Of a stretch of 64,000 nt of DNA, positions 35,537-44,653 are shown piece by piece. Numbering within the stretch: position 1 is the first letter of the stretch; every line of letters starts with the position of its first letter. Under the pieces are notes generated by a model. It searched no databases and was not told the DNA's origin. It worked only from the letters and a program-made list of their open reading frames with translations. Source of the stretch: Lachnospiraceae bacterium MA2020 (GTDB lineage Bacteria > Bacillota > Clostridia > Lachnospirales > Lachnospiraceae); NCBI GenBank assembly GCA_000746015.1, contig JQKK01000016.1:1-64000 (forward strand), in the 5' to 3' direction. The position numbers and the translations under genes were made by a program.

Positions 35537-36607
35537 ATGGCTATTAAGTCACTTATAATCAATCCAGGTTCAACTTCTACAAAGATTGCTGTTTTTGAAG
35601 ACGAGACAATGCTCTTTGACAAGACTCTCCGTCACAGCAACGAAGAGATCGCCCAGTTCGATTCTATCATCGCTCAGAAGGATTTCAGAAAGGATATCAT
35701 CCTCAACTTCCTTAAAGAGCAGAATTTTGATATTAATACAATCAATGTATGCGTAGGCCGAGGCGGACTTGTCAAGCCTATCCCGGGTGGAACATACGTA
35801 GTAAATGATGCTCTCGAAGCAGATCTTAAGAAAGGCGTTCAGGGTCAGCATGCAAGTAACCTCGGTGGTATCCTTGCACGTGAAATCGGTGATTCTCTCG
35901 GTGTTCCTGCATATATCGTTGATCCTGTAGCTGTTGACGAGCTTGAGCCTATCGCTCGTATCTCAGGCTGCGAAGAGCTTCCAAGAACAGCTATCTCTCA
36001 TCCTCTCAACCAGAAGGCAATGGCAAGAAGATATGCTAAGGAAGTTGGAAAGAAATACGAAGATCTCGACCTTATCGTTGTACACATGGGCGGCGGTGTT
36101 TCATGTGGTGCTCACCACAACGGCAGAATCGTCGATGTATTTAATGCACTTGATGGCGACGGAGCTTTCTCTCCTGAGCGTGCAGGTGCCGTTCCTGTAG
36201 GTCCGCTTGTAAAAATGTGCTTCTCAGGCAAATATACTCAGGCTGAAGTTATGAAAAAGCTTGTTGGAGAAGGTGGTCTTAATTCTTACCTTCACTGCAA
36301 CAACATGCAGGAATGTGAAAAGATGATGAATGACGGCGACAAAAAGGCTGAGCTTGTTGTTAACGCATTTATCTATCAGATTGCAAAGAACATTGGCTCT
36401 ATGGCGACTGTTCTTAAAGGTCACGTTGACCAGATCATCCTTACAGGTGGCATCTCATATGAGAGCTACATCACAGATGGTCTTAAAGAAAGAGTTGGCT
36501 TCATTGCCCCTGTAACAATCTACAAGGGTGAGGACGAGCTTCTCGCACTCGCTCAGGGCGCTCTCAGAGTCCTTAACGGCGAAGAGGAAGCTAAGATTTA
36601 CGAATAA
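35537..36607 (+). CDS. buk: Butyrate kinase
   Basis: Buk forms butyrate and ATP from butyryl phosphate and ADP. The 356-residue ASKHA-fold protein begins with [19 protein letters not shown] and contains [30 protein letters not shown] and [10 protein letters not shown], typical of butyrate rather than acetate kinases. It is cotranscribed with ptb and ends before a strong terminator. No butyryl-CoA:acetate CoA-transferase is seen in this window, so the kinase route is the visible exit to butyrate. Confidence 0.96.
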   Translation: MAIKSLIINPGSTSTKIAVFEDETMLFDKTLRHSNEEIAQFDSIIAQKDFRKDIILNFLKEQNFDINTINVCVGRGGLVKPIPGGTYVVNDALEADLKKGVQGQHASNLGGILAREIGDSLGVPAYIVDPVAVDELEPIARISGCEELPRTAISHPLNQKAMARRYAKEVGKKYEDLDLIVVHMGGGVSCGAHHNGRIVDVFNALDGDGAFSPERAGAVPVGPLVKMCFSGKYTQAEVMKKLVGEGGLNSYLHCNNMQECEKMMNDGDKKAELVVNAFIYQIAKNIGSMATVLKGHVDQIILTGGISYESYITDGLKERVGFIAPVTIYKGEDELLALAQGALRVLNGEEEAKIYE

Positions 36608-36623
36608 TTTTACTATTTTTTTC

Positions 36624-36658
36624 AGGAGGGATATTTTGATTTTATCCCTCCTTTTTTT
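36624..36658 (+). terminator. Terminator of ptb-buk
   Basis: AGGAGGGATA pairs with TATCCCTCCT and is followed by seven T. Confidence 0.9.
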
Positions 36659-36684
36659 GTTCTGTAGAAAGTACCATAAATCTG

Positions 36685-36713
36685 TTGTTTTATCGCTTTT
36701 TTACCACTATTAT
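36685..36713 (+). promoter_or_regulatory. Promoter of STAS-kinase gene
   Basis: TTGTTT (36685-36690), 17 bp, TATTAT (36708-36713). The leader carries a small GTAACA/TGTTAC hairpin just before the AAGGGGG ribosome site. Confidence 0.6.
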
Positions 36714-36765
36714 ATATGGTGAAGGGTTATCTTCATTTATGTTTTGTTACTATGTATATGACATT

Positions 36766-36781
36766 GCGAGTAAACAGTAAC
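36766..36781 (-). repeat. Short match to MITE terminus
   Basis: Read on the minus strand, the 16 bases match the first 16 bases of the MITE-like element at 30591 with one difference (T for C). It is part of a small inverted repeat (36746-36781, GTTACT..AGTAAC). It may be a remnant or a solo end of the same family; chance is not excluded. Confidence 0.4.
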
Positions 36782-36804
36782 ATATTTGTTACAAGGGGGA
36801 ATCC

Positions 36805-37893
36805 ATGAACTGCATTATTGGTAAAAAGCGAATCGTATTTCATCTTGATGCCAGAATTGATTCAAATAATTCTGCCAGCTTTGAAGAATATCTGATAACT
36901 AATCAATCAAAACATCCCGATAAAGAGGTCACAATTGATGCAAATGATCTAACATACATTTCAAGTGCCGGTCTGAGAGCTCTTCTAAAGCTCAAAAAGA
37001 ACAGCGATAAAAGCATTATAATAATCAATGCATCAGATGAAGTTTATGATATTTTCGCCCTTACAGGCTTCCTTGAGATGTTTGAGGTAAGCAAAAAGAT
37101 ACAGTCCGTAGAGCTAAAAAATAAAGATGTGCTTATGCGCAGCCTTAACGGTAAATTCCATAAACAATCTGACGACAAAATGATTAAGGTATATGATAAG
37201 GGCGTGACCTTTGAGCAGGTCTCCAAAGAGCGAGATCTTGCAAAAAAGGCTCTTGTAATGGGTGTTCCAACACTCATTCCTTTTGATGTCTGCATGGTTG
37301 GTGATAGATTCGGACTAATATTTGAAGCTTCTAACACTATTCCATTATCAAAGGTTATTTCAACTGAGCCTCAGCTTTTAAGAGACTATGCTTTTGATTT
37401 TGCACACTTCATTCATGAACTGCACACCATTAATGCATTTTCCAACGCGTTTCCAAGCATTAAGGAAAGGTACTCTGAATTGATGTATGCTGCAAAAAAC
37501 TGGCTAAAACCCGAAGATAAAGAGCAGATCAATGCGCTGTTTACAGGAATACCTGATGCTCATACATACCTTCACGGAAACATAACTATCGCCAATGTTG
37601 TCTTACATGACGATGAAATGATGGTAGTAGATATGGCAAGCTCCGCGTATGGCCACCCGATCTTTGACCTTCAGAATATATACTCGTCTCTGATTGAAAA
37701 AGAGAAGGAAAAGCCTTTATATTGCAGCAGTGTACTTGGTGTTTCTCCTGAAAACTGCTCTAAATTCTGGGATCTGTTTTTTGCTGAATATATGAGTGGC
37801 TCAAAATATGAAGCTATACAGGGCATGCAGGCTCTCTTAAAGAAGTACTATATATTAAATCAAAAGCTTCTTTCCGTTTTGGAAACCAAATAA
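36805..37893 (+). CDS. STAS domain fused to aminoglycoside-phosphotransferase-like domain
   Basis: A 362-residue two-domain protein. Residues about 1-105 form a STAS (anti-sigma-factor-antagonist) domain with the phospho-acceptor region DLTYISSAGLRAL (Ser53/54). Residues about 125-350 resemble the APH/choline-kinase-like fold. The catalytic loop reads LHGNITIANVV: His257 and Asn264 are kept, but the catalytic Asp of HGD is Asn259; the metal Asp276 (VVDMASS) is present. The kinase half may thus be inactive or altered, acting as a sensor for the STAS half. Single-gene unit with its own promoter and terminator. The signalling pathway is unknown. Confidence 0.8.
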   Translation: MNCIIGKKRIVFHLDARIDSNNSASFEEYLITNQSKHPDKEVTIDANDLTYISSAGLRALLKLKKNSDKSIIIINASDEVYDIFALTGFLEMFEVSKKIQSVELKNKDVLMRSLNGKFHKQSDDKMIKVYDKGVTFEQVSKERDLAKKALVMGVPTLIPFDVCMVGDRFGLIFEASNTIPLSKVISTEPQLLRDYAFDFAHFIHELHTINAFSNAFPSIKERYSELMYAAKNWLKPEDKEQINALFTGIPDAHTYLHGNITIANVVLHDDEMMVVDMASSAYGHPIFDLQNIYSSLIEKEKEKPLYCSSVLGVSPENCSKFWDLFFAEYMSGSKYEAIQGMQALLKKYYILNQKLLSVLETK

Positions 37894-37915
37894 AAAAATT
37901 AAATTTAGAAATGCA

Positions 37916-37951
37916 AAAGACCGCAGAGGGCACACTCTGCGGTCTCTTTTT
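37916..37951 (+). terminator. Terminator of STAS-kinase gene
   Basis: AAAGACCGCAGAG pairs with CTCTGCGGTCT(C)TTT, followed by a five-T run. Two further hairpins follow: GCCGAGG/CCTCGGC and GTATGGGCT/AGCCCATAC, ending near 37996. Confidence 0.88.
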
Positions 37952-38067
37952 GCCGAGGGGGTCTCCTCGGCGTATGGGCTGTACACGAGCCCATACATTT
38001 CGCTATTATACTACATTTTATATACAATTTCCACTATTTTATGAAGAAATTGTTACATTGATAAAAC

Positions 38068-38090
38068 AAAGAGCCACCAAGTGGCTCTTT
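38068..38090 (-). terminator. Terminator of butyryl-CoA operon
   Basis: AAAGAGCCAC pairs with GTGGCTCTTT, followed by TTTT on the minus strand, 37 nt after the etfA stop. Confidence 0.88.
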
Positions 38091-38126
38091 GCTATCTACT
38101 GCTTAGTTATTGCAGTTATTCTCTGA

Positions 38127-39185
38127 TTAAGCTTCCTTTGCAGCCATCTCTGCGCTGAGCTTCTTTGTAAGCTCAGGAAGGATCTTGTTAAGGTCGCCTA
38201 CGATACCATAGTCAGCTACATCAAAGATAGGAGCGTTCTCATCTTTGTTGATAGCGATGATGATATCAGACTCTTCCATACCTGCAACGTGCTGGATAGC
38301 ACCAGAGATACCGATTGCGAAGTAAACGTGTGGACGAACTGTCTTACCAGTCTGACCAACCTGAAGATCCTTTGGCTTCCAGCCAGAATCTACAACTGCA
38401 CGTGAGCATGATACTGTTCCGTGAAGAACCTCTGCAAGGTCCTCAAGAAGCTTGAAGTTCTCTGGTGAGCCAACTCCACGTCCGCCAGATACAAGAATCT
38501 TTGCGTCCTGGATGTTTGCAACGTTAGAAACTTCCTTAACAACCTCAAGGATCTCAACGTACTTGTTGTCTGGTGTGAAACCAGGATTGTAGTTAACGAT
38601 CTCAGCCTTAGCGCCCTTATTTGGAGCGATCTTCTGCATAACGCCCGGACGTACTGTAGCCATCTGTGGACGATAGTCAGGACATGCGATAGTAGCGATT
38701 GTGTTACCACCAAATGCAGGACGAGTCATAAGAAGCTGCTTATGCTTCTGCTCATCTTCCTTACCAGGAACAGCTACGAGTGGGAAATCACCGATCTCAA
38801 GCTGTGTGCAGTCTGCTGTAAGACCTGTATGAACACGAGCTGATACACGAGGACCAAGGTCACGTCCGATAGCTGTAGCGCCTACGAGCATGATCTCTGG
38901 CTTGTACTCGTTGATAACTGATGCAAGAGCGTGAGCATATGGCTCAGTTCTGTACTCTTTAAGCTCAGGATCATCAACTACGATAACTCTGTCTGCACCG
39001 TACTCAGCGAGCTCATCTGTAAGAGAAGCAACGCCTGATCCGATAAGAACTGCTGTAACTGTCTTTGTATCAAGGTCATTTGCAAGATCTCTTGCCTTGC
39101 CAAGAAGCTCTAAGGCGATGCTTGAAATCTTGTTATCAACCTGCTGCGCGAAGATAAATACGCCCTTATATTCTTCCAAACTCAT
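38127..39185 (-). CDS. etfA: Electron transfer flavoprotein subunit alpha
   Basis: EtfA pairs with EtfB to pass electrons between NADH, ferredoxin and butyryl-CoA dehydrogenase; in anaerobes this Etf-Bcd complex is bifurcating. The 352-residue protein has the alpha-subunit FAD domain at its C-terminus: ILVSGGRGVGSPENF, SRAVVDSGWKPKDLQVGQTG and YFAIGISGAIQHVAGM. Last gene of the thl operon, 90 nt after etfB with a hairpin between. Complete and normal length. Confidence 0.96.
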   Translation of the reverse strand: MSLEEYKGVFIFAQQVDNKISSIALELLGKARDLANDLDTKTVTAVLIGSGVASLTDELAEYGADRVIVVDDPELKEYRTEPYAHALASVINEYKPEIMLVGATAIGRDLGPRVSARVHTGLTADCTQLEIGDFPLVAVPGKEDEQKHKQLLMTRPAFGGNTIATIACPDYRPQMATVRPGVMQKIAPNKGAKAEIVNYNPGFTPDNKYVEILEVVKEVSNVANIQDAKILVSGGRGVGSPENFKLLEDLAEVLHGTVSCSRAVVDSGWKPKDLQVGQTGKTVRPHVYFAIGISGAIQHVAGMEESDIIIAINKDENAPIFDVADYGIVGDLNKILPELTKKLSAEMAAKEA

Positions 39186-39233
39186 TTCGAATTTTCCTCC
39201 AATATGAATAAATCTATGTTTTGATGCTATAAC

Positions 39234-39267
39234 GAATTGCTCCGCTGCTTCGCAGCTTCCGCAATTC
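39234..39267 (-). other. Hairpin between etfB and etfA
   Basis: GAATTGC...GCAATTC encloses a perfect GCTGC-TTC-GCAGC stem. No T-run follows, so it is more likely an RNA-stability or processing element than a terminator. Confidence 0.55.
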
Positions 39268-39275
39268 TACGAACA

Positions 39276-40064
39276 TTAAATGACGTGCTTCTCAGCGAGC
39301 TTTGAGAAGATATAGTTTACAGCTTCATCAGCAGAATCAGGTGTAACTACTTCGCCCTTGCCCTTTGCAACCTTATCAGAAGCCTTTGCGATAACAGTTG
39401 GTGAACCAACCTTACCGATATTGCTGTCTTCTACATCAAGCTTATCTCTGCCCCAAACCTGAACTTCCTTATCGAAGCAGTCGAAGATTCCGCCTGGTGT
39501 CATGTATCTAGGCTCATTGAGCTCCTGGAGAGCTGTAACGAGGCAAGGCATCTTAGCCTTGAGCATATGATATCTGTCATCAAACTGACGCTTAACAACA
39601 ACACTGTCACCCTCGATCTTAAGCTCTTCAGCGTAAGAGATTACAGGGATTCCAAGGTGCTCAGAGATCTGAGGACCAACCTGTGCTGTATCACCATCGA
39701 TAGCCTGACGGCCTGTGATGATGAGGTCATATTCCATGTTCTTAAGTGCGCCTGCGATTGTTGAAGATGTAGCCCATGTATCAGCACCACCAAGTACGCG
39801 GTCTGTGATAAGTACGCCCTTATCAGCGCCCATAGCGATTGCTTCTCTAAGAACTTCCTCAGCCTTTGGAAGACCCATTGTAAGAACTGTTACTTCTACG
39901 TTATCAGGATCTGAATCCTTGATGCGAAGAGCTGCCTCAAGACCAGCCTTGTCATCAGGGTTCATGATTGCGAGCATTGCTGCTCTGTCAAGTGTTCCGT
40001 CTGGCTTAAACTTAACGCCACCCTTTGTATCTGGAACCTGCTTTATGCATACTACAATTTTCAT
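39276..40064 (-). CDS. etfB: Electron transfer flavoprotein subunit beta
   Basis: EtfB carries the bifurcating FAD/NADH site in Etf-Bcd complexes. The 262-residue protein opens with MKIVVCIKQVPDTKGGVKF and contains DKGVLITDRVLGGADTWATS and ITGRQAIDGDTAQVGPQIS, the family signature. It lies 60 nt after bcd. Bifurcation (reduction of ferredoxin coupled to crotonyl-CoA reduction by NADH) is family knowledge, not shown by sequence alone. Confidence 0.96.
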   Translation of the reverse strand: MKIVVCIKQVPDTKGGVKFKPDGTLDRAAMLAIMNPDDKAGLEAALRIKDSDPDNVEVTVLTMGLPKAEEVLREAIAMGADKGVLITDRVLGGADTWATSSTIAGALKNMEYDLIITGRQAIDGDTAQVGPQISEHLGIPVISYAEELKIEGDSVVVKRQFDDRYHMLKAKMPCLVTALQELNEPRYMTPGGIFDCFDKEVQVWGRDKLDVEDSNIGKVGSPTVIAKASDKVAKGKGEVVTPDSADEAVNYIFSKLAEKHVI

Positions 40065-40124
40065 GGTATTTGCTCCTTTGTATATTTCGAATTATATTTA
40101 AAAGACTTCGCTAAGTATTCGCTC

Positions 40125-41285
40125 TTATTTCAAGAGAGCTCCAGAGATAACCATTCTCTGAACTTCTGAAGTTCCTTCGTAGATCTCTGTGATCTTAGCA
40201 TCTCTCATCATACGCTCTACTTCGTACTCTCTGATGTAGCCATAACCACCGTGGAGCTGTACAGCCTTAGTTGTAACATCCATAGCAACCTCAGCAGCGA
40301 AAAGCTTAGCCTTAGCAGCCTCTACGCCATAGTAGCTCTTTGTAGCCTTAGCATCAGCAGCCTGATATACAAGAAGTCTTGCAGCTTCACACTGTGTAGC
40401 CATGTTAGCAAGCTGGAACTGAGTATTCTGGAAAGCACCGATTGCTCTGCCGAACTGCTTTCTCTCCTTAACGTACTCAACAGTTCTGTCAAGTGCGCCT
40501 TCAGCGATACCAAGTGCCTGAGCAGCGATACCGATACGTCCGCCGTCAAGAGTATGCATTGCAACTGCAAATCCCTTTCCTCTTGCGCCAAGAAGGTTCT
40601 CAGCTGGGATGTGGCAATCCTGGAAGATAAGCTCATATGTTGAAGAACCGCAGATACCCATCTTGTTTTCCTTTGTTCCGAATGTGAAACCAGGAGTATC
40701 CTTCTCAACGATGAATGCAGAGAACTTCTTCTGCTTTCTGCCCTTCTTATCCTCTACGATATCTGTGTAAGCGATGATGATGTAAACATCAGCTTCCTTA
40801 CCGTTTGTGATGAAGCACTTAGAACCGTTAAGAATCCACTCCTTACCGTCCTCTGTAAGAACAGCCTTTGTCTGAACGCCCTGAGCGTCTGTACCAGCGC
40901 CTGGCTCTGTAAGACCAAATGCACCGAGCTTCTCGCCCTTTGCAAGAGGTACAAGATACTTCTGCTTCTGCTCCTCTGTACCATATGTCATGATAGGATC
41001 GCAGCAAAGTGATGTGTGAGCAGATACGATAACTGCTGTTGTACCACAAACCTTTGCAAGCTCCTCAACGCACATAGCGTATGTAAGAGGATCGCAGCCC
41101 TGTCCGCCGTACTCCTTTGGAATCGGAATACCCATGAAACCGTACTTCTGCATCTTCTTAACAGTCTCACGTGGGAACTCGTGTGTCTCATCTACTTCGA
41201 TAGCGTGTGGCTTAACTTCCTTCTCAGCAAACTCCTTAAAAAGGCTTCTAGCCATCTCATGCTTTTTATCTAACTGGAAATCCAT
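40125..41285 (-). CDS. bcd: Butyryl-CoA dehydrogenase
   Basis: This short-chain acyl-CoA dehydrogenase reduces crotonyl-CoA to butyryl-CoA with electrons from EtfAB. It has 386 residues, the normal length. Visible motifs: FGLTEPGAGTDAQG (FAD/substrate binding), CFITNGKEADVYI, QLHGGYGYIREYEVERMMRDAK, and the catalytic base Glu in ITEIYEGTSEVQRMVI. Strong AGGAGGACAT upstream. The position between hbd and etfB identifies it as the butyrate-pathway enzyme. Confidence 0.97.
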   Translation of the reverse strand: MDFQLDKKHEMARSLFKEFAEKEVKPHAIEVDETHEFPRETVKKMQKYGFMGIPIPKEYGGQGCDPLTYAMCVEELAKVCGTTAVIVSAHTSLCCDPIMTYGTEEQKQKYLVPLAKGEKLGAFGLTEPGAGTDAQGVQTKAVLTEDGKEWILNGSKCFITNGKEADVYIIIAYTDIVEDKKGRKQKKFSAFIVEKDTPGFTFGTKENKMGICGSSTYELIFQDCHIPAENLLGARGKGFAVAMHTLDGGRIGIAAQALGIAEGALDRTVEYVKERKQFGRAIGAFQNTQFQLANMATQCEAARLLVYQAADAKATKSYYGVEAAKAKLFAAEVAMDVTTKAVQLHGGYGYIREYEVERMMRDAKITEIYEGTSEVQRMVISGALLK

Positions 41286-41309
41286 TAATATGTCCTCCTA
41301 AACCATTTT

Positions 41310-41343
41310 TAAGCGTCGGTCAAGCGCAAGAGCTGACCGGCGC
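41310..41343 (-). other. Hairpin between hbd and bcd
   Basis: AGCGCCGGTCA pairs with TGACCGACGCT (one mismatch) in the 83-nt gap. No T-run; likely a processing or stability element. Confidence 0.55.
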
Positions 41344-41368
41344 TAATAATCACAATTACTGTATGGAA

Positions 41369-42244
41369 TTAAAGTTTATCGACAGGTGTCTTTGCGCCGT
41401 TCTCATACTTGTAGAAGCCGATACCTGTCTTACAGCCAAGGTGCTTACCACGAACCATCTTACGAAGGAGTGTGCATGCACGATACTTAGAATCACCAGT
41501 CTCCTTATAGATAACGTCCATGATAGCAAGAACGATATCAAGACCGATGTAATCACCGAGCTCAAGTGGTCCCATTGGGTGGTTGCATCCGAGCTTCATA
41601 GCTGAGTCGATACCCTCGATATCAGCAACACCCTCAGAGTAAACCTGGATACCCTCGTTGATCATTGGAACAAGGATTCTGTTTACTACGAAACCAGGAG
41701 CCTCGTTAACCTGTACAGGTGTCTTGCCAAGCTTCTCAGAGATCTCAACAACCTTTGCAACATCAGCTGCTGGTGTATTGATGCCTGCGATTACCTCAAC
41801 GAGCTTCATAACAGGAGCTGGGTTGAAGAAGTGCATACCAATGATTGGCTTTGGAAGACCATTGCCGATCTCAGTGATTGAAAGTGATGAAGTATTTGAT
41901 GCAAAGATGCAGTCAGGATTCTTAACGATATCCTCCTGAAGCTCCTTGAATGTAGCCTTCTTGATATCCATAACCTCAAGAGCTGCCTCTACTACGAGAT
42001 CTGGATCAACTGCCTGGCTGTTAAGACCTGTCTGGATCTTGTTAAGGATCTTGTCAGCATCTTCCTGAGCCATCTTGCCCTTAGCGATTCTCTTATCGAA
42101 TCCCTTCTTTACCATATCCTTACCGCCATCAGCAAACTCCTGCTTGATGTCGCAAAGATAAACCTTCTCTACTTCGTCACACTGTGCAAATGCCTGTGCG
42201 ATACCTCTGCCCATTGTTCCGGCACCGATAACTGCTACCTTCAT
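41369..42244 (-). CDS. hbd: 3-hydroxybutyryl-CoA dehydrogenase
   Basis: Hbd reduces acetoacetyl-CoA to 3-hydroxybutyryl-CoA. The protein is 291 residues from the ATG of MKVAVIGAGTMGRGIA, which has GGAGG eight bases upstream; a TTG five codons earlier overlaps that site and is unlikely. The Rossmann GxGxxG is at the N-terminus; the catalytic His is in GMHFFNPAPVMKLVE, and NHPMGPLELGDYIGLD marks the C-terminal domain. Third gene of the thl operon. Confidence 0.96.
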   Translation of the reverse strand: MKVAVIGAGTMGRGIAQAFAQCDEVEKVYLCDIKQEFADGGKDMVKKGFDKRIAKGKMAQEDADKILNKIQTGLNSQAVDPDLVVEAALEVMDIKKATFKELQEDIVKNPDCIFASNTSSLSITEIGNGLPKPIIGMHFFNPAPVMKLVEVIAGINTPAADVAKVVEISEKLGKTPVQVNEAPGFVVNRILVPMINEGIQVYSEGVADIEGIDSAMKLGCNHPMGPLELGDYIGLDIVLAIMDVIYKETGDSKYRACTLLRKMVRGKHLGCKTGIGFYKYENGAKTPVDKL

Positions 42245-42272
42245 CTCATTTTCCTCCAAGATTTATTTTATA

Positions 42273-42362
42273 GGAAGTTCTGCTCTCGCGCTTCGCAAGG
42301 AAGTTCTGCTCTCGCTCCGCTCGACAGAACTAAGCTCGATCACGCAAATCATAGATTTGCTA
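42273..42362 (-). repeat. Structured repeat between crt and hbd
   Basis: A 17-bp direct repeat, GGAAGTTCTGCTCTCGC, occurs at 42273-42289 and 42299-42315. The second copy also forms an inverted repeat AGTTCTG/CAGAACT (42302-42331), followed by GCAAATC/GATTTGC (42344-42360). All lie in the transcribed gap between crt and hbd. Confidence 0.6.
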
Positions 42363-42371
42363 TCTCGCTTA

Positions 42372-43166
42372 TCACTTATTCTTAAAATCAACAACCTTTA
42401 CTTTTGCTGGATCATCTTTCTTGCGAAGGAAGTTTGCCATTCCCTCTCTCTGATCCTCTGACTCGAAGCATGAACCGAAGAGCTTCTCTTCGATCTCGAT
42501 AGCCTTGTCCATATCTACTTCAAGACCATCATTGATAGCCTTCTTGCATGCACGAACTGCGATAGGTGCATTCTTTGCAATAGTAGAAGCAAGCTTCTCA
42601 GCTGTAGGAAGAAGCTCCTCAAGAGCTACTACCTGATTTACAAGACCGATTCTCAAAGCCTCGTCAGCCTTGATGTTTCTTGCTGTATAGATAAGCTGCT
42701 TAGCCATGCCAGCACCGATAAGACGTGCAAGTCTCTGTGTGCCTCCGAATCCTGGAGTGATTCCAAGACCAACCTCAGGCTGACCAAACATCGCATTTTC
42801 AGAACAGATTCTGAAATCACAGCTCATTGAAATCTCACAGCCGCCGCCAAGTGCGAAGCCGTTGATAGCTGCGATAACAGGGATTGGGAAAGTCTCGAGA
42901 CGACGGAAAATATCATTTCCCTTCTTACCGAAAGCTTCACCCTCAGCCTTTGTAAGAGTGCTCATCTCACCTATATCAGCACCTGCAACAAATGACTTGT
43001 CGCCAGCACCTGTGAGGATAAGACATCTAACTGCTTCAAGATCAACACCATCAAGTACAGCGTTAAGGTCATCAAGTACCTCAGAATTGAGGGCGTTGAG
43101 TGCCTTTGGACGATTGATAGTGATGATAGCGATTTTATCTTTTACTTCGTAATCAACAAATCCCAT
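42372..43166 (-). CDS. crt: 3-hydroxybutyryl-CoA dehydratase (crotonase)
   Basis: Crt dehydrates 3-hydroxybutyryl-CoA to crotonyl-CoA. The 264-residue enoyl-CoA hydratase family protein has ITINRPKALNALN, the oxyanion-hole segment AGADIGEM, and the catalytic glutamates in FALGGGCEISMSCD and GQPEVGLGITPGFGGTQRL. It lies 50 nt after thl. Normal length and complete. Confidence 0.96.
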   Translation of the reverse strand: MGFVDYEVKDKIAIITINRPKALNALNSEVLDDLNAVLDGVDLEAVRCLILTGAGDKSFVAGADIGEMSTLTKAEGEAFGKKGNDIFRRLETFPIPVIAAINGFALGGGCEISMSCDFRICSENAMFGQPEVGLGITPGFGGTQRLARLIGAGMAKQLIYTARNIKADEALRIGLVNQVVALEELLPTAEKLASTIAKNAPIAVRACKKAINDGLEVDMDKAIEIEEKLFGSCFESEDQREGMANFLRKKDDPAKVKVVDFKNK

Positions 43167-43216
43167 GATCGTTTATCACCTTTCCTCGGTTTATCCGATA
43201 GAATTTTATATTTGAA

Positions 43217-44401
43217 TTATTCCTCGTAAGCCTTAACAACTGTTGAGCAGCCCATTCCGCCGCCGATGCAAAGAGTAGCAAGACCAGTCTTAGCACCTGT
43301 TCTCTCCATGTTGTGAAGAAGTGTTACAAGGATACGGCATCCTGAAGCTCCTACAGGGTGTCCGAGTGCGATAGCGCCACCTGCAAGGTTGAGCTTGTTA
43401 AGATCAAAGTTAAGATCCTTACCAACTGCTACAGACTGTGCAGCGAATGCCTCGTTTGCCTCGTAAATATCGAAGTCCTCGATCTTCATGCCGAGCTTAT
43501 CCATAACCTTACGTGTTGAAGCAACAGGTCCAACACCCATGATTGAAGGATCAACTCCGCCAAGTGCTCCGCCTACCCATGTAGCCATAGGTTTAACGCC
43601 GAGCTCCTTAGCCTTCTCCTCTGACATAACAACAACTGCTGCAGCACCGTCGTTGATACCAGAAGCATTACCAGCTGTAACAACTCCGTCTGGGTTGATA
43701 GCACGAAGCTTTGAAAGAGACTCAGCTGTTGTATCAGGACGAGGACCCTCGTCTGTATCAACGATGATAGTCTGCTTCTTCTGCTTAACTTCTACAGGAA
43801 CGATCTCCTTCTTGAACCATCCCTCAGCCTGAGCCTTAACAGCCTTCTGCTGGCTTGCAGCAGCGAACTCATCGAGCTCTTCACGTGTAAGCTTCCACTG
43901 CTCAGCTACGTTATCAGCTGTCTTGATCATGTGATAATCATTGAATGCATCCCAAAGAGCATCATTGATCATTGTATCTATAAGCTTGCCATTGCCCATT
44001 CTGTAACCAAAACGAGCCTTGTCAAGTGCGAAAGGAGCCATTGACATGTTCTCCATACCACCAGCTACAACGATATCAGCATCGCCAGCCTCGATCATCT
44101 GAGCTGCCATGTTTACGCAGTTAAGACCTGAACCGCAGACAACATTTACTGTAACTGCTGGACACTCAACAGGAAGACCTGCCTTGAGAGTAGCCTGACG
44201 TGCTACGTTCTGTCCAAGACCAGCCTGGATAACGCAACCCATGTAAACGTGATCAACCTTGTCAGCTGGAACTCCTGCTCTTGAAAGAGCTTCCTTGATT
44301 ACGATAGAACCAAGCTCAGCTGCTGGTGTTGTAGAAAGTGCGCCACCCATTTTGCCGATTGCAGTACGGCAAGCGCCTGCAAGTACAATCTTCTTTGCCA
44401 T
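43217..44401 (-). CDS. thlA: Acetyl-CoA acetyltransferase (thiolase)
   Basis: Thiolase condenses two acetyl-CoA to acetoacetyl-CoA, the entry step of butyrate synthesis. It is 394 residues from [16 protein letters not shown], preceded by AAGGAGG; a 20-residue longer ORF is not supported by a ribosome site. Catalytic Cys lies in [14 protein letters not shown], and [17 protein letters not shown] and [12 protein letters not shown] carry the His and second Cys. First gene of the six-gene operon. Confidence 0.96.
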   Translation of the reverse strand: MAKKIVLAGACRTAIGKMGGALSTTPAAELGSIVIKEALSRAGVPADKVDHVYMGCVIQAGLGQNVARQATLKAGLPVECPAVTVNVVCGSGLNCVNMAAQMIEAGDADIVVAGGMENMSMAPFALDKARFGYRMGNGKLIDTMINDALWDAFNDYHMIKTADNVAEQWKLTREELDEFAAASQQKAVKAQAEGWFKKEIVPVEVKQKKQTIIVDTDEGPRPDTTAESLSKLRAINPDGVVTAGNASGINDGAAAVVVMSEEKAKELGVKPMATWVGGALGGVDPSIMGVGPVASTRKVMDKLGMKIEDFDIYEANEAFAAQSVAVGKDLNFDLNKLNLAGGAIALGHPVGASGCRILVTLLHNMERTGAKTGLATLCIGGGMGCSTVVKAYEE

Positions 44402-44498
44402 AAAATAATGCCTCCTTAAAAAATCTTTTGTATAACTATCTGTTGCATTCGTTACGAACACAGCAGGATTGTTATTTTTTTATCAGTCACCGTTTTTT

Positions 44499-44527
44499 AT
44501 AATACCACAGTAGATTGTTAATTTCAA
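44499..44527 (-). promoter_or_regulatory. Promoter of thl-crt-hbd-bcd-etfBA
   Basis: Minus strand: -35 TTGAAA (44522-44527), 17 bp, -10 TATTAT (44499-44504). The leader is about 90 nt. Confidence 0.75.
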
Positions 44528-44587
44528 GACAAACATGTTAGATTTTTGTCAATCATCTGTGAACACTAATGGCTTGCTTTTTGACCG

Positions 44588-44627
44588 CAAAAAGGGATGC
44601 AGTATACTGAATAATATCCTGCATCCC
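44588..44627 (-). terminator. Terminator of hpf
   Basis: GGGATGCAG pairs with CTGCATCCC followed by TTTTT on the minus strand. Confidence 0.88.
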
Positions 44628-44653
44628 ATCACTTTCATGATCAACTATCCAAA

